From positions 1 to 32,316 of the forward strand of contig NZ_ASJB01000040.1 of assembly GCF_000478275.1 (NCBI RefSeq): DNA of 32,316 bases, given 5' to 3'. This DNA comes from Amycolatopsis orientalis DSM 40040 = KCTC 9412. GTDB taxonomy: Bacteria; Actinomycetota; Actinomycetes; Mycobacteriales; Pseudonocardiaceae. The position numbers and the translations under genes are program-made. Numbering within the stretch: the first letter of the stretch is position 1; the number at the start of each line of letters is the position of its first letter. This document shows, piece after piece, positions 26,901-32,316 of this stretch. The notes under the pieces were generated by a model. That model made no database searches. It was not told where the DNA came from and saw only the letters and a program-made list of their open reading frames with translations.

Positions 26901-29900
26901 CGCTGCTCGGGCTCACCGCCGAGGACCACCCGTTGCTGGGAGCCGCCGTCGAGCTGGCCGACGGCGACGGGATGGTGCTGACCGGGCGCCTGTCGCTGCG
27001 GACGCACGGCTGGATCGCCGACCACGTCATCCTGGGCCGGGCGCTGGTGCCGGGTACCGCGCTGGTGGACCTCGCCGTCTTCGCCGGAGACCGGGCAGGG
27101 TGCGGACGCGTCGAGGAGCTGACCCTGGAGGCGCCGCTGGTGCTGCCGGAGTCGGACGGGGTGCACCTGCAGGTCGTCGTCGGGGAAGCGGACGACGAAG
27201 GCAGGCGAGTGCTCTCGATCCATTCGCGGTTCGACGGCGCGGCCGCCGACGGCGTGTGGACCAGGCATGCCACGGGATCGCTGTCGGTGCCGGCCGGGGA
27301 ACCCGGCCCAGGGGCGGCGGAGTGGCCGCCTGCCGGAGCGCGACGGGTGGAGGTCACCGGTCTCTACGAAGGACTTGCGGAGGCAGGTTTCGTCTACGGA
27401 CCCACCTTCCAGGGCCTGCGCGACGTCTGGGTGCGGGACGACGAGGTGTTCGCGAACGTGGCGTTGCCTTCCGAAGCCGCCGGTGAGGCCGGGCGCTTCG
27501 GGCTGCACCCCGCGTTGTTCGACGCCGGGCTCCACGCGTGGGCCCTGCGTGACGACGCGACCGAGGGCGGACGTATCCCGTTCGCCTGGTCGGGCGTGTC
27601 CCTGTTCGCGGTCGGCGCGGACGCGGCCAGGGTGAAGCTGACCAAGACCGGCGCGGACTCGCTGTCGATCGAGGTGGCGGACAGCACGGGTCGGCCGATC
27701 GCCTCGGTGGACTCGCTGGTGCTGCGTGCGGTGTCCGAGGAGTCGTTGCCCAGCACGGGCGACCACACCGGCAACAACCTGTTCCGCCTGATGTGGGAGC
27801 CGGTCACCCCGGCGGACGCGGCACCCGGGTGGACTACTTTGCCGGGCTTCGACCTGATGCCGGTGCGGGCGAACGTGCCACCGATCGTGGTCGTGGACTG
27901 CGCGGCCGACGGCCGGGGCACGACCGAACTGACCTCTTCCGTGCTGGCACTCGTCCAGGAGTGGCTGTCGGAGAAGACTTTCGACGATTCGCGGCTGGTC
28001 GTGGTGACCCACCGGGCGGTCGCGGCGAGTAGCGGCGAGGACGTGCTGGACCTCGCGGCATCGGGGGTCTGGGGCCTGCTCATGAGCGTGCAGAGTGAGC
28101 ATCCTGACCGGGTGTCCGTGGTCGACGTGGACGACGATCCGAGGTCACTGGAGCGCGCGTTGGCGGTCACCGGCGAACCTCGGCTGGTCGCGCGTGGTGG
28201 CGACGTCTTCGCCGCGCGGCTGGACCGGGCTTCGCGGTCGGCCGATCTGATGCCACCGACCGGCGAGGCACTATGGCGATTGGACAGTGTCGGCAAGGGC
28301 ACGTTGTCGAACCTTTCGCTGCTGTCGTGGCCGCAGGCGGGGGAACCGTTGGGAGAGTTGGACGTCCGGGTCGAGGTGCGCGCGGCCGGGGTGAACTTCC
28401 GTGACGTGCTGAACGCGCTGGGCATGTATCCCGGCGACGCCGGGCTGATGGGTATCGAGGGTGCCGGGGTGGTGCTGGAAGTCGGCTCCGGCGTCACGGG
28501 GCTGGTCCCAGGAGACCGGGTGCTGGGGCTGCTGTCGGGGGCGTTCGGGCCGGTGGCGGTGACAGACTCCCGGATGCTGGCCAGGATTCCGGCCGGATGG
28601 TCCTTTGTGGACGCGGCATCGGTGCCGATCGTCTTCCTGACGGCGTTCTATGCCCTGCGTGATCTGATGGATGTCCGTTCCGGTGAGGCGGCGTTGATTC
28701 ACGCCGCCGCCGGAGGGGTGGGTATGGCCGCGGTGCAGTTGGCGCGGCATTGGGGTGTCGAGGTTTTCGCGACGGCGAGTGCGGCCAAGTGGGACGCTGT
28801 GCGCGCGCTCGGTGTGGCGGACGATCATCTGGCGTCGTCGCGGGACACTGACTTCGAGGCGAAGTTCCTTGCCGCGTCTCAAGGTCGCGGTGTGGATGTG
28901 GTCTTGGACGCGTTGGCGGGTGAGTTCGTCGACGCCTCGCTGAGGCTGTTGCCGCGGGGTGGCCGGTTCGCGGAGATGGGCAAGACTGACGTCCGGGAGC
29001 CGGAGCAGGTCGCGGCCGAGTACCACGGGGTCCGGTACCAGGCGTTCGATCTGGTGGAGGCCGGTCCGGCGCGGATCGGTGAGATGCTGGCCGAGCTGGT
29101 GGGCTTGTTCGAGGCCGAGGTGTTGTCGCCGTTGCCCTCCCGGGTGTGGGATGTGCGGCAGGCGCCGGAGGCGTTGCGGTTCATGTCGCAGGCGAAGCAT
29201 GTGGGCAAGGTCGTCTTGACTGTGCCGCGTTCCCTTGACGCCGACGGAACGGTGCTGATCACTGGCGGCACGGGGAATCTGGGTGCTTTGGTGGCTAGGC
29301 ATCTGGTCGGTCAGGGCGCGCGGAAGTTGTTGCTGGTCAGTCGTCGTGGTGCGGCGGCTCCTGGTGCGGATGCGTTGGTCACCGAGTTGACCGCTCTGGG
29401 TACTGAGGTGTCGGTGGCGGCGTGTGACGTGGCCGACCGGCACGCGCTGGCTGATCTCCTGTCCACTGTGGATCTGACGGCGGTCGTGCATACCGCCGGG
29501 GTGCTCGACGACGGTGTGGTGGAGTCGCTGACTCCTGACCGTGTCGCCGGAGTGCTGCGTCCGAAGGCGGACGCGGCGTGGAACCTCCATGAATTGACGA
29601 AGAACCGTGACTTGGCCGAGTTTGTGATGTTCTCGTCGGCGTCGGGAGTCTTCGGCAACCCGGGGCAAGCGAACTATTCGGCGGCGAATGTCTTCCTGGA
29701 CGCTCTCGCGGCTCATCGTCGGGCGAACGGTTTGCCGGGCCTGTCGCTGGCATGGGGGTTGTGGGACCAGGAAGACGGCGGCATGGGCGGGACACTCAGT
29801 TCCGCGGACCGGGCCAGGGTTTCCCGATCGGGCAGTGGCGCGCTGAGTCCCGAGCAGGGGCTCGCGTTGTTCGACTCGGCCCGTGCCCGCGCCGACGCGT

Positions 29901-30535
29901 TGCTGGTTCCCACCGTGCTGGACCTGGGCTCGGGCCAGGCGACCGCGGACGAGGTACCCCCGTTGCTGCGAAGCCTCGTCAAGGTGGTGACCCGCCGGGC
30001 GACGGTCTCATCCGCCGGCGACACCACGGCGAACCTCGGGGCGCGCCTCGCGGGGCTGACCACGGCAGAGCAGGACGAGACGCTCGTCGAGGTGGTCCGG
30101 GACCAGGCCGCACTGGTCCTCGGGTACCACGACTCGGCCTCCGTGGAGCCCGACCGGTCCTTCCGGGAACTCGGTTTCGACTCGCTGACCTCGGTCGAGC
30201 TGCGGAACCGGCTCAACGTGGCCACCGGCCTGAAACTGAGCGCCACCCTGGTCTTCGACTATCCGACGCCGTCGGCGCTCGCCGAGTACCTGCGGGGCGA
30301 ACTTGTCGGCGAAGAGGTCGCTCCCAGTGTGGACGCCGAACTCGACCGGCTCTCCGGCGCGCTCGCCGCCTTCTCGGCGGACCGGCGCGAACGAGAGCGG
30401 ATCGGCGCCCGGCTCGCCGCGATCCTCGCCGACTGGAACGACGGCAGGCGCGGACCCGACGAGGACGGTGACCTCGAGGAGGCCACCGCCGACGAACTGT
30501 TCGACTTGCTGGACAAGGGCTTCGGCGGCTCCTGA
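14843..30535 (+). CDS. Type I modular polyketide synthase, complete (KS-AT-DH-KR-ACP, KS-AT-KR-ACP, KS-AT-DH-ER-KR-ACP)
   Basis: A complete 5230-residue cytosolic PKS with three extension modules. Residues 1-33 form a coiled-coil docking helix ([15 protein letters not shown]...). Module 5 spans nt 14942-19900 and adds methylmalonyl-CoA with ketoreduction and dehydration. Module 6 (19961-24200) adds malonyl-CoA and leaves a hydroxyl. Module 7 (24257-30300) adds malonyl-CoA with full reduction. The protein ends with a docking tail whose last helix is [14 protein letters not shown]. The start is TTG 14843, supported by GAGGTGG six bases upstream and an in-frame stop at 14825. There is no thioesterase, so the chain passes to the gene 3 protein. 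KR5 has Gly at the catalytic Ser position. Codon usage is mosaic: patches rich in GGT, GTT and TTG lie in AT5, AT6, KR6 and ER7-KR7. The gene lies 278 bp after gene 1 and probably has its own promoter. Confidence 0.98.
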   Translation: MASEDKLREYLKLTTTDLHQTRRRLREREVAEQEPIAIVGMGCRYPGGVRTPEQLWDLVLAGTDAVGGFPEDRAWELDQPGFARLGGFVDDASGFDPAFFGISPREALAMDPQQRLLLETSWEAFERAGIAPDAVSGARIGVFMGTSSQDYAAVLRASAEDTEGHLLTGNAAAVVSGRLSYTFGLEGPAVTVDTACSSSLVSIHLAVQALRRRECTMALAGGVMIMSTPGAFLEFSAQGGLAADGRCKAFAEGADGTGWGEGVGVLLVERLSDARRLGHRVLAVVRGSAVNQDGASNGLTAPNGPSQQRVIRAALASAGLSPSDVDAVEAHGTGTALGDPIEAQALLATYGQDRDRPLWLGSVKSNLGHTQAAAGVAGVIKMVMALRHEKLPKTLHAEQPSSHVDWTAGAVELLTEVQDWPAGATPRRAGVSAFGMSGTNAHVVVEEAPAAEPVVTVPAAVAPWVLSAKSADALTETAARLADFAVDRDTAGVAAGLAGRSVFGHRAVLVGEDQAGLAAALAAGEQPAGVVRGSGSGVERVVFVFPGQGSQWLGMASALLKESPVFASRMEECDSALRSFVDWSLFDVLADETALSRVDVVQPVLWSVMVSLAEVWRSLGVIPSAVVGHSQGEIAAAVVAGGLSLEDGARVVALRSQAIAAELAGLGGMLSVAAPVTEVGEGVSIAAVNGPNAVVLSGDPDALAKAKARYEAEGIRARLVAVDYASHSAHVERIETQLAELLAPVSPRTGEVPFYSTVDSRWLDTAELTGGYWYRNLRQTVRFADAVETLAAEGQQMFVEVSAHPVLTMAIEDTVDVPVVGTLRRDEGGLERFLLSAGEAFCHGADVDWRGLLGKAGTVPEDLPTYPFQHERYWPTSSPALHGDVAGAGLGAMGQHPLLRAVVEVAGGDEVLLTGRLSLSTHPWLGEHVVLGRVFLPGTAFVELAVQAGDRVGCARVEELTVEVPLVLPATGGVQVQLVVGAADEAGTRGLVFYSREEEGMPWTRHASGALSPDPGTAEGLHTWPPANAEPVDIDGLYAGLASVGLEYGPVFRGLRAVWERGDEVFAEVELPREEHAGAGDFGLHPALLDAGLHALGAVSFGGGGAYLPFSWAGVSLHATGAPALRIRLTRHAGDSVSLLAADGAGNPVAAVESLALRPASATGAGRSKNLFRVAWETLPLPDAEFAALPEYAELADGEPVPDTVLLHCEGVEGDPHRTVHKALTVVQDWLSQERFAGSRLVFVTKGAIAAAPGEDVPDTASAAVWGLVRSARSENPGRFALADVTDPADLGLLAAALSTGEPELAVRDGVVLVPRLTRVVQGEVPQGVGGDGTVLITGGTGNLGGLVARHLVTEHGVRHLLLLSRRGSAADGASELADELTGLGAEVEVTACDVADREQLAAVLRGLDRPLTGVVHTAGALDDGLVDTLTPERVSATLRSKVDSAVHLDELTRDHDLALFVVFSGAAGVFGAAGQAGYAAANVFLDALAHRRRAAGLPATSLAWGLWSRLGGITGHLGEADVARLSRDGVEGLSEAEGLELFDAALAADEPLLVPIRLQTDGLRGAKTEVPRLLHGLAGIRPGRGKAVAGTGLGDATLRQRLAALSESDAERVLLDLVRTEAAAVLGYRSAEAIEADRAFRELGFDSLTGVDLRNRLKAVTGVRLPATAVFDHPAPAVLARFLLGELAGSTPAERPAPTRVKADDEPIAIIGIGCRFPGGVASPEDLWELLTAETDAVGGFPADRGWSTTADESYAPQGGFLYDAAQFDPGLFGISPREALAMDPQQRVLLETAWEAFERAGITPAQVRGSQTGVFVGAAAQGYAVGAEAPDGVQGHVLTGTTPSVASGRIAYSFGLGGPAITVDTACSSSLVALHLAAQALRKDECELALVGGVTIMSTPNAFEEFGAQGGLAADGRCKPFADAADGTGWGEGAGMLLVERLSDAQRRGHRVLAVIRGSAINSDGASNGLTAPNGPSQQRVIRAALASAGLEPSEVDAVEAHGTGTALGDPIEAQALLATYGQDREESLWLGSVKSNLGHTQAAAGMAGVIKMVMALHHGVLPKTLHVDAPSTQVDWSAGAVELLTDARAWPDTGRPRRAGVSSFGISGTNAHTILEQAPAAGPAAAPRLPSVVPFVLSGKTAAALRGQAARLLSLEDSELADVAFSLATTRSALEHRAVALGANRDELLTALTALAAGTSSADVVTGAVSGGRLAFLFAGQGSQRLGMGAELYAEFPVFAEAFDAACEFLPPLGDLGRTEFAQPALFALEVALYRLVESWGVRPDFLLGHSIGEIAAAHVAGVFSLEDAGKLVSARGRLMQASPAGGVMVAIEAAEDEFVPTSEFGIAAVNGPNSVVISGVESVVSRIAGEFAARGRKTKRLEVSHAFHSPLMEPMLAEFAEVLDGITFAAPRIPVVSTVSGGLTADLTSPQYWLDHVRQAVRFADGVKALAAEGVTSFVELGPDGVLSGLAQGCLPDAEALFVPLLRGDRPEVRTAMTALGALHTRGIAVDWTALVNGNPVDLPTYAFQRDRFWLELGSAPASPMDEVDAAFWDAVEREDLESLSKSLALEAGQPLGSFVSSLSAWRQRRRESSVVEGWRYRVEWVPVPVPEARPEGEWLVLSPVPLAEGDVLTGLGEVVVVDRADQSALTELLAAGRFTGVVSCLDAASTLTVVRAAVGTGVKVWAVTRGAVSVGRDDRLSAPEQAQVWGLGRVAALEHPEVWGGLIDLPAAGDDRVLGVLTGTEDQVAVRASGVFARRLVRAAAAGEEPWAFSGTALVTGGTGALGAQVARWLAQRGVEHLVLVSRRGAASPGAEDLAAELRESGVEVTVAACDVADRAAVAELVGGLTDLSVVVHAAGVAQSTPLADCGEEEFRAVVAGKVAGAVNLHELTEGLDAFIVFSSIAATWGSGGQSGYAAGNAFLDALIEQRRADGLPGLSVAWGPWAEAGMAVGEAGAQLAKRGLTALAPERALAALEGAQHDTTVTVADVDWARFAPVFTSRRPSPLLAELPEAASTEVETLTSGLREELARLDRAGQLATLLDLVRTEAAVVLGYTGPDDVEPNRAFRELGFDSLTAVELRNRMVPAVGLDLPTTLVFDYPNPLALAGHLLDELIGGLAEEAAERSVMVDGEPIAIVGMACRFPGAVENPEQLWQLVADGVDAVGDFPSDRGWDLETLYHPDPENPGTTYTRDGAFLDTAAHFDPAFFDISPREALAMDPQQRLLLETSWEAFERAGIDPASVRGSRTGVFVGSNGQDYLVVLAGAEDSHDGHLGTGNSASVMSGRVAYTFGLEGPAVTVDTACSSSLVALHWAVQSLRSGECEMALAGGVTVMSTPGAFVEFSAQRGLAADGRCKAFADGADGTGWGEGIGMLLVERLSDARRKGHQVLAVVRGSAVNQDGASNGLTAPNGPSQQRVIRAALADAGLRPSEVDVVEAHGTGTSLGDPIEAQALLATYGQDREEPLWLGSVKSNVGHTQAAAGVAGVIKMVMAMRHGVLPKTLHVDAPSAQVDWSAGAVELLTEARDWAENGHPRRAAVSSFGFSGTNAHTILEQAPAEAAVTPPVTRTPSVLPLVVTGKSAAAVRAQAGRLAAAMEQGTDSLLDLAYSLVSSRASWEHRAVVVAEDRSAASRALHGLAEGGTDASVVEGTPVGGKLAYLFTGQGAQRLGMGRELCTEFPVFAEAFDAACAQFDRYLDKPLRDVVFGEPELLDQTVYTQAALFAVETALFRLLESWGIRPDFLLGHSLGELVAAHVAGVFSLADACELVAARGALMQALPVGIGAMVALEATEDEALVQVKSAVGAVDLAAVNGPRSVVISGEVAAVLRIADEFSAQGRKTKRLPVSHAFHSPLMEPMLADWEKVLNGLTFHEPRIPIVSNVSGSVTGEQATPAYWVTHVREAVRFLNGVETLAAHGVTKFVELGPDGVLTAMAQGCLPDSDAVFRSVVRGDRPEAQSAITALAGLCVDGSTVDWETVFEGTGARKVDLPTYAFQRAPFWLETTSFSGKAEPALLGLTAEDHPLLGAAVELADGDGMVLTGRLSLRTHGWIADHVILGRALVPGTALVDLAVFAGDRAGCGRVEELTLEAPLVLPESDGVHLQVVVGEADDEGRRVLSIHSRFDGAAADGVWTRHATGSLSVPAGEPGPGAAEWPPAGARRVEVTGLYEGLAEAGFVYGPTFQGLRDVWVRDDEVFANVALPSEAAGEAGRFGLHPALFDAGLHAWALRDDATEGGRIPFAWSGVSLFAVGADAARVKLTKTGADSLSIEVADSTGRPIASVDSLVLRAVSEESLPSTGDHTGNNLFRLMWEPVTPADAAPGWTTLPGFDLMPVRANVPPIVVVDCAADGRGTTELTSSVLALVQEWLSEKTFDDSRLVVVTHRAVAASSGEDVLDLAASGVWGLLMSVQSEHPDRVSVVDVDDDPRSLERALAVTGEPRLVARGGDVFAARLDRASRSADLMPPTGEALWRLDSVGKGTLSNLSLLSWPQAGEPLGELDVRVEVRAAGVNFRDVLNALGMYPGDAGLMGIEGAGVVLEVGSGVTGLVPGDRVLGLLSGAFGPVAVTDSRMLARIPAGWSFVDAASVPIVFLTAFYALRDLMDVRSGEAALIHAAAGGVGMAAVQLARHWGVEVFATASAAKWDAVRALGVADDHLASSRDTDFEAKFLAASQGRGVDVVLDALAGEFVDASLRLLPRGGRFAEMGKTDVREPEQVAAEYHGVRYQAFDLVEAGPARIGEMLAELVGLFEAEVLSPLPSRVWDVRQAPEALRFMSQAKHVGKVVLTVPRSLDADGTVLITGGTGNLGALVARHLVGQGARKLLLVSRRGAAAPGADALVTELTALGTEVSVAACDVADRHALADLLSTVDLTAVVHTAGVLDDGVVESLTPDRVAGVLRPKADAAWNLHELTKNRDLAEFVMFSSASGVFGNPGQANYSAANVFLDALAAHRRANGLPGLSLAWGLWDQEDGGMGGTLSSADRARVSRSGSGALSPEQGLALFDSARARADALLVPTVLDLGSGQATADEVPPLLRSLVKVVTRRATVSSAGDTTANLGARLAGLTTAEQDETLVEVVRDQAALVLGYHDSASVEPDRSFRELGFDSLTSVELRNRLNVATGLKLSATLVFDYPTPSALAEYLRGELVGEEVAPSVDAELDRLSGALAAFSADRRERERIGARLAAILADWNDGRRGPDEDGDLEEATADELFDLLDKGFGGS
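14942..19900 (+). other. Module 5: KS-AT(methylmalonyl)-DH-KR(B-type)-ACP
   Basis: KS5 (14942-16189) has Cys 15428-15430, EAHGTGT and NLGHTQ. AT5 (about 16461-17470) is the only methylmalonyl-type AT here: Ser 16730-16732 in GHSQGE, YASH at 17012-17023 and [12 protein letters not shown]5 (about 17519-18320) has an intact HxxxGxxxxP (His 17624-17626) and the second catalytic pair, Asp 18110-18112 and His 18122-18124, in LLDAGLH. KR5 (structural half from about 18350, catalytic half 18839-19560) has [11 protein letters not shown] at 19106-19114 and Tyr 19277-19279, but Gly (19238-19240) in place of the catalytic Ser. ACP5 Ser is at 19784-19786. The predicted unit is an alpha-methyl alkene, most likely E because B-type KR and DH usually act together that way. 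Confidence 0.95.
19961..24200 (+). other. Module 6: KS-AT(malonyl)-KR(A1-type)-ACP
   Basis: KS6 (19961-21213) has Cys 20447-20449, EAHGTGT and NLGHTQ. AT6 (about 21490-22462) has Ser 21722-21724 in GHSIGE and HAFH at 22007-22018, so malonyl. Its codon usage differs sharply from its flanks. The dimerisation-like element starts at [13 protein letters not shown] (about 22497-22645). KR6 (about 22649-23850) has no LDD, Ser 23567-23569, a Trp in ATWGSGGQ and Tyr 23606-23608 in YAAGN, so A1 type. ACP6 Ser is at 24083-24085. Confidence 0.95.
24257..30300 (+). other. Module 7: fully reducing KS-AT(malonyl)-DH-ER-KR-ACP
   Basis: KS7 (24257-25545) has Cys 24773-24775, EAHGTGT and NVGHTQ; a conserved FFGISPREA is FFDISPREA here. 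AT7 (about 25830-26875) has Ser 26102-26104 in GHSLGE and HAFH at 26405-26416, so malonyl. DH7 (about 26921-27750) has His 27023-27025 in [10 protein letters not shown], Asp 27521-27523 and His 27533-27535. ER7 (about 28268-29235) has AGVNFRDVL and the nucleotide-binding [15 protein letters not shown] near 28699. KR7 (structural half from 27776, catalytic half 29246-29980) has LDD at 29504-29512, Ser 29636-29638, Pro 29660-29662 five residues before Tyr 29675-29677: B2-like. ACP7 Ser is at 30182-30184. The expected result is a fully saturated unit. Confidence 0.95.
30330..30532 (+). other. C-terminal docking domain of gene 2 protein
   Basis: About 68 residues follow ACP7. A helical stretch [16 protein letters not shown] is followed by a basic helix, an acidic linker and the terminal helix [16 protein letters not shown]. 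This is a class 1 docking tail that should recruit the gene 3 protein. Confidence 0.85.
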
Positions 30536-30582
30536 CCTGCTCGACCCCTGATCCCGATCGCTTCGAGGGCGGAAGAATTTCG
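30536..30582 (+). promoter_or_regulatory. Short gap between genes 2 and 3 with ribosome binding site
   Basis: The 47-bp gap holds no terminator-like hairpin and no evident promoter. The purine-rich GAGGGCGGAAG at 30565-30575 lies seven bases before the ATG and serves as the ribosome binding site. Cotranscription of genes 2 and 3 is likely. Confidence 0.7.
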
Positions 30583-30681
30583 ATGGAAAACGAGCAGAAG
30601 CTTCTCAACTACCTCAAGCGTGCGACCGCTGACCTGCGTGACGCGCACCGGCGGCTGCGAGAGGTCGAAGAACAGCAGCAG
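30583..30681 (+). other. N-terminal docking coiled coil of gene 3 protein
   Basis: Thirty-three residues precede [25 protein letters not shown], then a charged helix [14 protein letters not shown]. This is a class 1 docking helix, expected to pair with the tail of the gene 2 protein. Confidence 0.88.
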
Positions 30682-32316
30682 GAGCCGATCGCGATCATCG
30701 GCATCGGGTGCCGCTTCCCCGGCGGGGTGCGCTCGCCGGAGGATCTGTGGCGTCTGCTGGAGTCCGGGCAGGACGCGATCGGCGGCTTCCCCGCCGACCG
30801 CGGCTGGGACCTGGACAACCTGTACGACCCCGACCCGGACACCACGGGCACGTTCCACGCCCGTGGCGGCGGGTTCCTCTACGACGCGGCCGAGTTCGAT
30901 CCAGGCTTCTTCGGGATCTCGCCGCGTGAGGCGCTGGCGATGGATCCGCAGCAGCGGTTGTTGCTGGAGACGTCGTGGGAGGCGTTCGAGCGCGCGGGGA
31001 TCGACGCCACCACCCTGCGCGGCAGCCAGACCGGTGTGTTCGTCGGCGCGGCGGCGCATGGTTACGGGGTCGGTGTGGAGGCCGCACCCGAGGGCACGCA
31101 GGGACATCTGATGACCGGCACCACGCCGAGTGTGGCGTCCGGCCGGATCGCGTACTCCCTGGGGCTGGAAGGCCCCGCCATCACCGTGGACACCGCTTGC
31201 TCCTCCTCGCTGGTGGCCTTGCACCTGGCGGCCCATTCGCTCCGGCGGGGTGAATGCGATCTGGCCGTGGCCGGCGGCGTCACCGTGATGGCCGGGCCGG
31301 GCACCTTCGTGGAATTCTCCGCACAAGGCGGACTCGCGGACGACGGCCGGTGCAAGGCGTTCGCCGAGGGCGCCGACGGCACGGGCTGGGGCGAGGGCGT
31401 CGGGATCCTGCTGGTCGAGCGGCTGTCGGACGCCGTCCGTAACGGCCACTCCGTGCTCGCGGTGATCCGCGGCTCCGCGGTGAACTCCGACGGCGCGTCG
31501 AACGGGCTGACCGCGCCGAACGGGCCGTCGCAGCGCCGGGTGATCAGGGCCGCGCTGGCGAGCGCCGGACTGTCACCGTCCGAAGTGGACGCTGTCGAGG
31601 CGCATGGCACCGGAACGGCACTGGGCGATCCGATCGAGGCACAGGCGCTTCTCGCGGCGTATGGGCAGGACCGTGAAGTGCCGCTGCTGCTGGGGTCGGT
31701 GAAGTCGAACCTCGGGCACACCCAGGCCGCCGCCGGGGTGGCCGGCGTGATCAAGATGGTCATGGCGATGCGGCACGGGGTCCTGCCCAAGACGCTGCAC
31801 GTGGACACGCCGTCGTCGCATATCGACTGGTCCTCCGGAAGCGTGGAACTGCTCACCGAGGCGCGGGCGTGGCCCGACGCCGGACGCCCTCGCCGGGCGG
31901 CGGTGTCGTCCTTCGGCATCAGCGGCACCAACGCGCACACGATTCTCGAGCAGGCGCCTGCCCAGGAGCAGGCCACCGAACGCCGGGCGCCCGCGGTGGT
32001 GCCGTTCGTGTTGTCCGGTAAGACGACGGCGGCGTTGCGGGCCCAAGCGGCCAAACTGGCGTCCTTTGTGGAGGACGGCGACGCGGCGCTGACGGATGTC
32101 GCGTACTCGCTGGCGACGACGCGGTCGGCGCTGGAACGGCGTGCCGCGGTGGCCGGTGCCGACCGTGACGAACTGGTGAGGGCGCTGCGGGCGCTGGCCG
32201 AGGGGCGTTCGTCCGCGGACCTCGTCGAGGGTTCCGTCGGCCGTGGCAAGTTGGCGTTCTTGTTCGCGGGTCAGGGTTCTCAGCGGGTTGGTATGGGGGC
32301 GGAGCTGTATGCGGAG
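30583..32316 (+). CDS. Type I modular polyketide synthase, 3'-truncated (docking helix, KS, start of AT)
   Basis: The first 578 residues of a third PKS polypeptide; the frame is still open at the window edge. It begins at ATG 30583 with a 33-residue docking coiled coil ([18 protein letters not shown]...), exactly as long as that of gene 2. KS8 spans 30682-31960 with Cys 31198-31200, EAHGTGT and NLGHTQ, all intact for decarboxylative condensation. A linker leads to the first residues of an AT from about 32248 ([14 protein letters not shown]). Arg after the GQGSQ motif is typical of malonyl-type ATs, whereas AT5 has Trp there, but the specificity residues lie outside the window. The gene lies 47 bp after gene 2 with GAGGGCGGAAG upstream. 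The AT start is almost identical in DNA to that of AT6. The rest of module 8 and any later modules or thioesterase are unseen. Confidence 0.97.
   Translation, partial: MENEQKLLNYLKRATADLRDAHRRLREVEEQQQEPIAIIGIGCRFPGGVRSPEDLWRLLESGQDAIGGFPADRGWDLDNLYDPDPDTTGTFHARGGGFLYDAAEFDPGFFGISPREALAMDPQQRLLLETSWEAFERAGIDATTLRGSQTGVFVGAAAHGYGVGVEAAPEGTQGHLMTGTTPSVASGRIAYSLGLEGPAITVDTACSSSLVALHLAAHSLRRGECDLAVAGGVTVMAGPGTFVEFSAQGGLADDGRCKAFAEGADGTGWGEGVGILLVERLSDAVRNGHSVLAVIRGSAVNSDGASNGLTAPNGPSQRRVIRAALASAGLSPSEVDAVEAHGTGTALGDPIEAQALLAAYGQDREVPLLLGSVKSNLGHTQAAAGVAGVIKMVMAMRHGVLPKTLHVDTPSSHIDWSSGSVELLTEARAWPDAGRPRRAAVSSFGISGTNAHTILEQAPAQEQATERRAPAVVPFVLSGKTTAALRAQAAKLASFVEDGDAALTDVAYSLATTRSALERRAAVAGADRDELVRALRALAEGRSSADLVEGSVGRGKLAFLFAGQGSQRVGMGAELYAE
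30682..32316 (+). other. Module 8, partial: KS and N-terminal edge of AT
   Basis: KS8 (30682-31960) keeps a full-length [11 protein letters not shown] loop after DRGW, like KS7 but unlike KS2-KS6. Its sequence [11 protein letters not shown] differs from the VMSTP(G/S/T)AF of most other KSs here. The KS-AT linker is 31960-32245, and the AT begins near 32248 and is cut at 32316. Confidence 0.9.

Noticed and set aside
23984..28102. Long open frame of 1372 codons on the minus strand
   Set aside because: It lies antisense to module 6-7 coding sequence, its product is rich in Arg, His and Gln without recognisable domains, and such frames are expected opposite GC-rich genes.
30536..30582. A terminator or promoter between genes 2 and 3
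   Set aside because: No stable inverted repeat and no convincing -35/-10 pair can be seen in the 47 bases.
1029..31960. Repeated KS sequences as a mobile element or assembly repeat
   Set aside because: The repeats are the expected homologous PKS modules; they differ in sequence and carry no transposase, terminal repeats or target duplications.
1..32316. A new biological system such as CRISPR, a defence island, phage genes or structured RNA genes
   Set aside because: Apart from the 278-bp and 47-bp gaps, the whole window is explained by type I PKS domains; no other gene family is present.

Overview
The window is a very GC-rich stretch of an actinomycete chromosome that consists almost entirely of a type I modular polyketide synthase (PKS). 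All three genes lie on the + strand: a first gene cut off by the left edge (1-14564), a complete 5230-codon gene (14843-30535), and the first 578 codons of a third gene that runs off the right edge (30583-32316). The high GC content, TTG/ATG starts, GC-ending codons and PKS domain style point to Actinobacteria. My impression is of the Amycolatopsis/Pseudonocardiales group, but nothing here proves a genus.

Layout, with modules numbered within this window only. Gene 1: partial module 1 (KR-ACP), module 2 (KS-AT-KR-ACP), module 3 (KS-AT-KR-ACP), module 4 (KS-AT-KR-ACP), C-terminal docking tail. Gene 2: N-terminal docking helix, module 5 (KS-AT-DH-KR-ACP), module 6 (KS-AT-KR-ACP), module 7 (KS-AT-DH-ER-KR-ACP), docking tail. 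Gene 3: docking helix, module 8 (KS plus the first residues of an AT). All seven KS domains have the Cys-His-His machinery. AT2, 3, 4, 6 and 7 carry malonyl-CoA signatures (GHS[V/I/L]G, HAFH). AT5 carries methylmalonyl-CoA signatures (GHSQG, YASH). There is no loading module, thioesterase or tailoring gene, so this is the middle of a larger assembly line.

The three proteins should act in the order gene 1, gene 2, gene 3 through matching coiled-coil docking ends. If every domain works, the eight modules would build a run of 1,3-hydroxyls, then an alpha-methyl trisubstituted alkene, another hydroxyl and a saturated two-carbon unit. That is the middle of a polyol macrolide or a linear polyol. 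In gene 1 the KR type alternates between LDD (B) and Trp (A), and several motifs repeat with a two-module period, which suggests duplication of a two-module block.

The 278-bp gap between genes 1 and 2 is the only substantial non-coding region. It holds a strong hairpin right after the gene 1 stop, a tandem 11-bp-period repeat, a candidate promoter and an inverted repeat in the leader of gene 2. Gene 2 therefore probably has its own, regulated transcription start. The 47-bp gap between genes 2 and 3 looks simply cotranscribed.

The most interesting observations are: the catalytic Ser position of KR1, KR3 and KR5 is Ala, Ala and Gly; short patches of different codon usage mark likely domain exchange; a surface loop of the KS is shortened in five of seven KS domains; and a TCC-NNN-GTGGA word recurs across unrelated domain positions. 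I see no new enzyme family, mobile element, CRISPR array or RNA gene.
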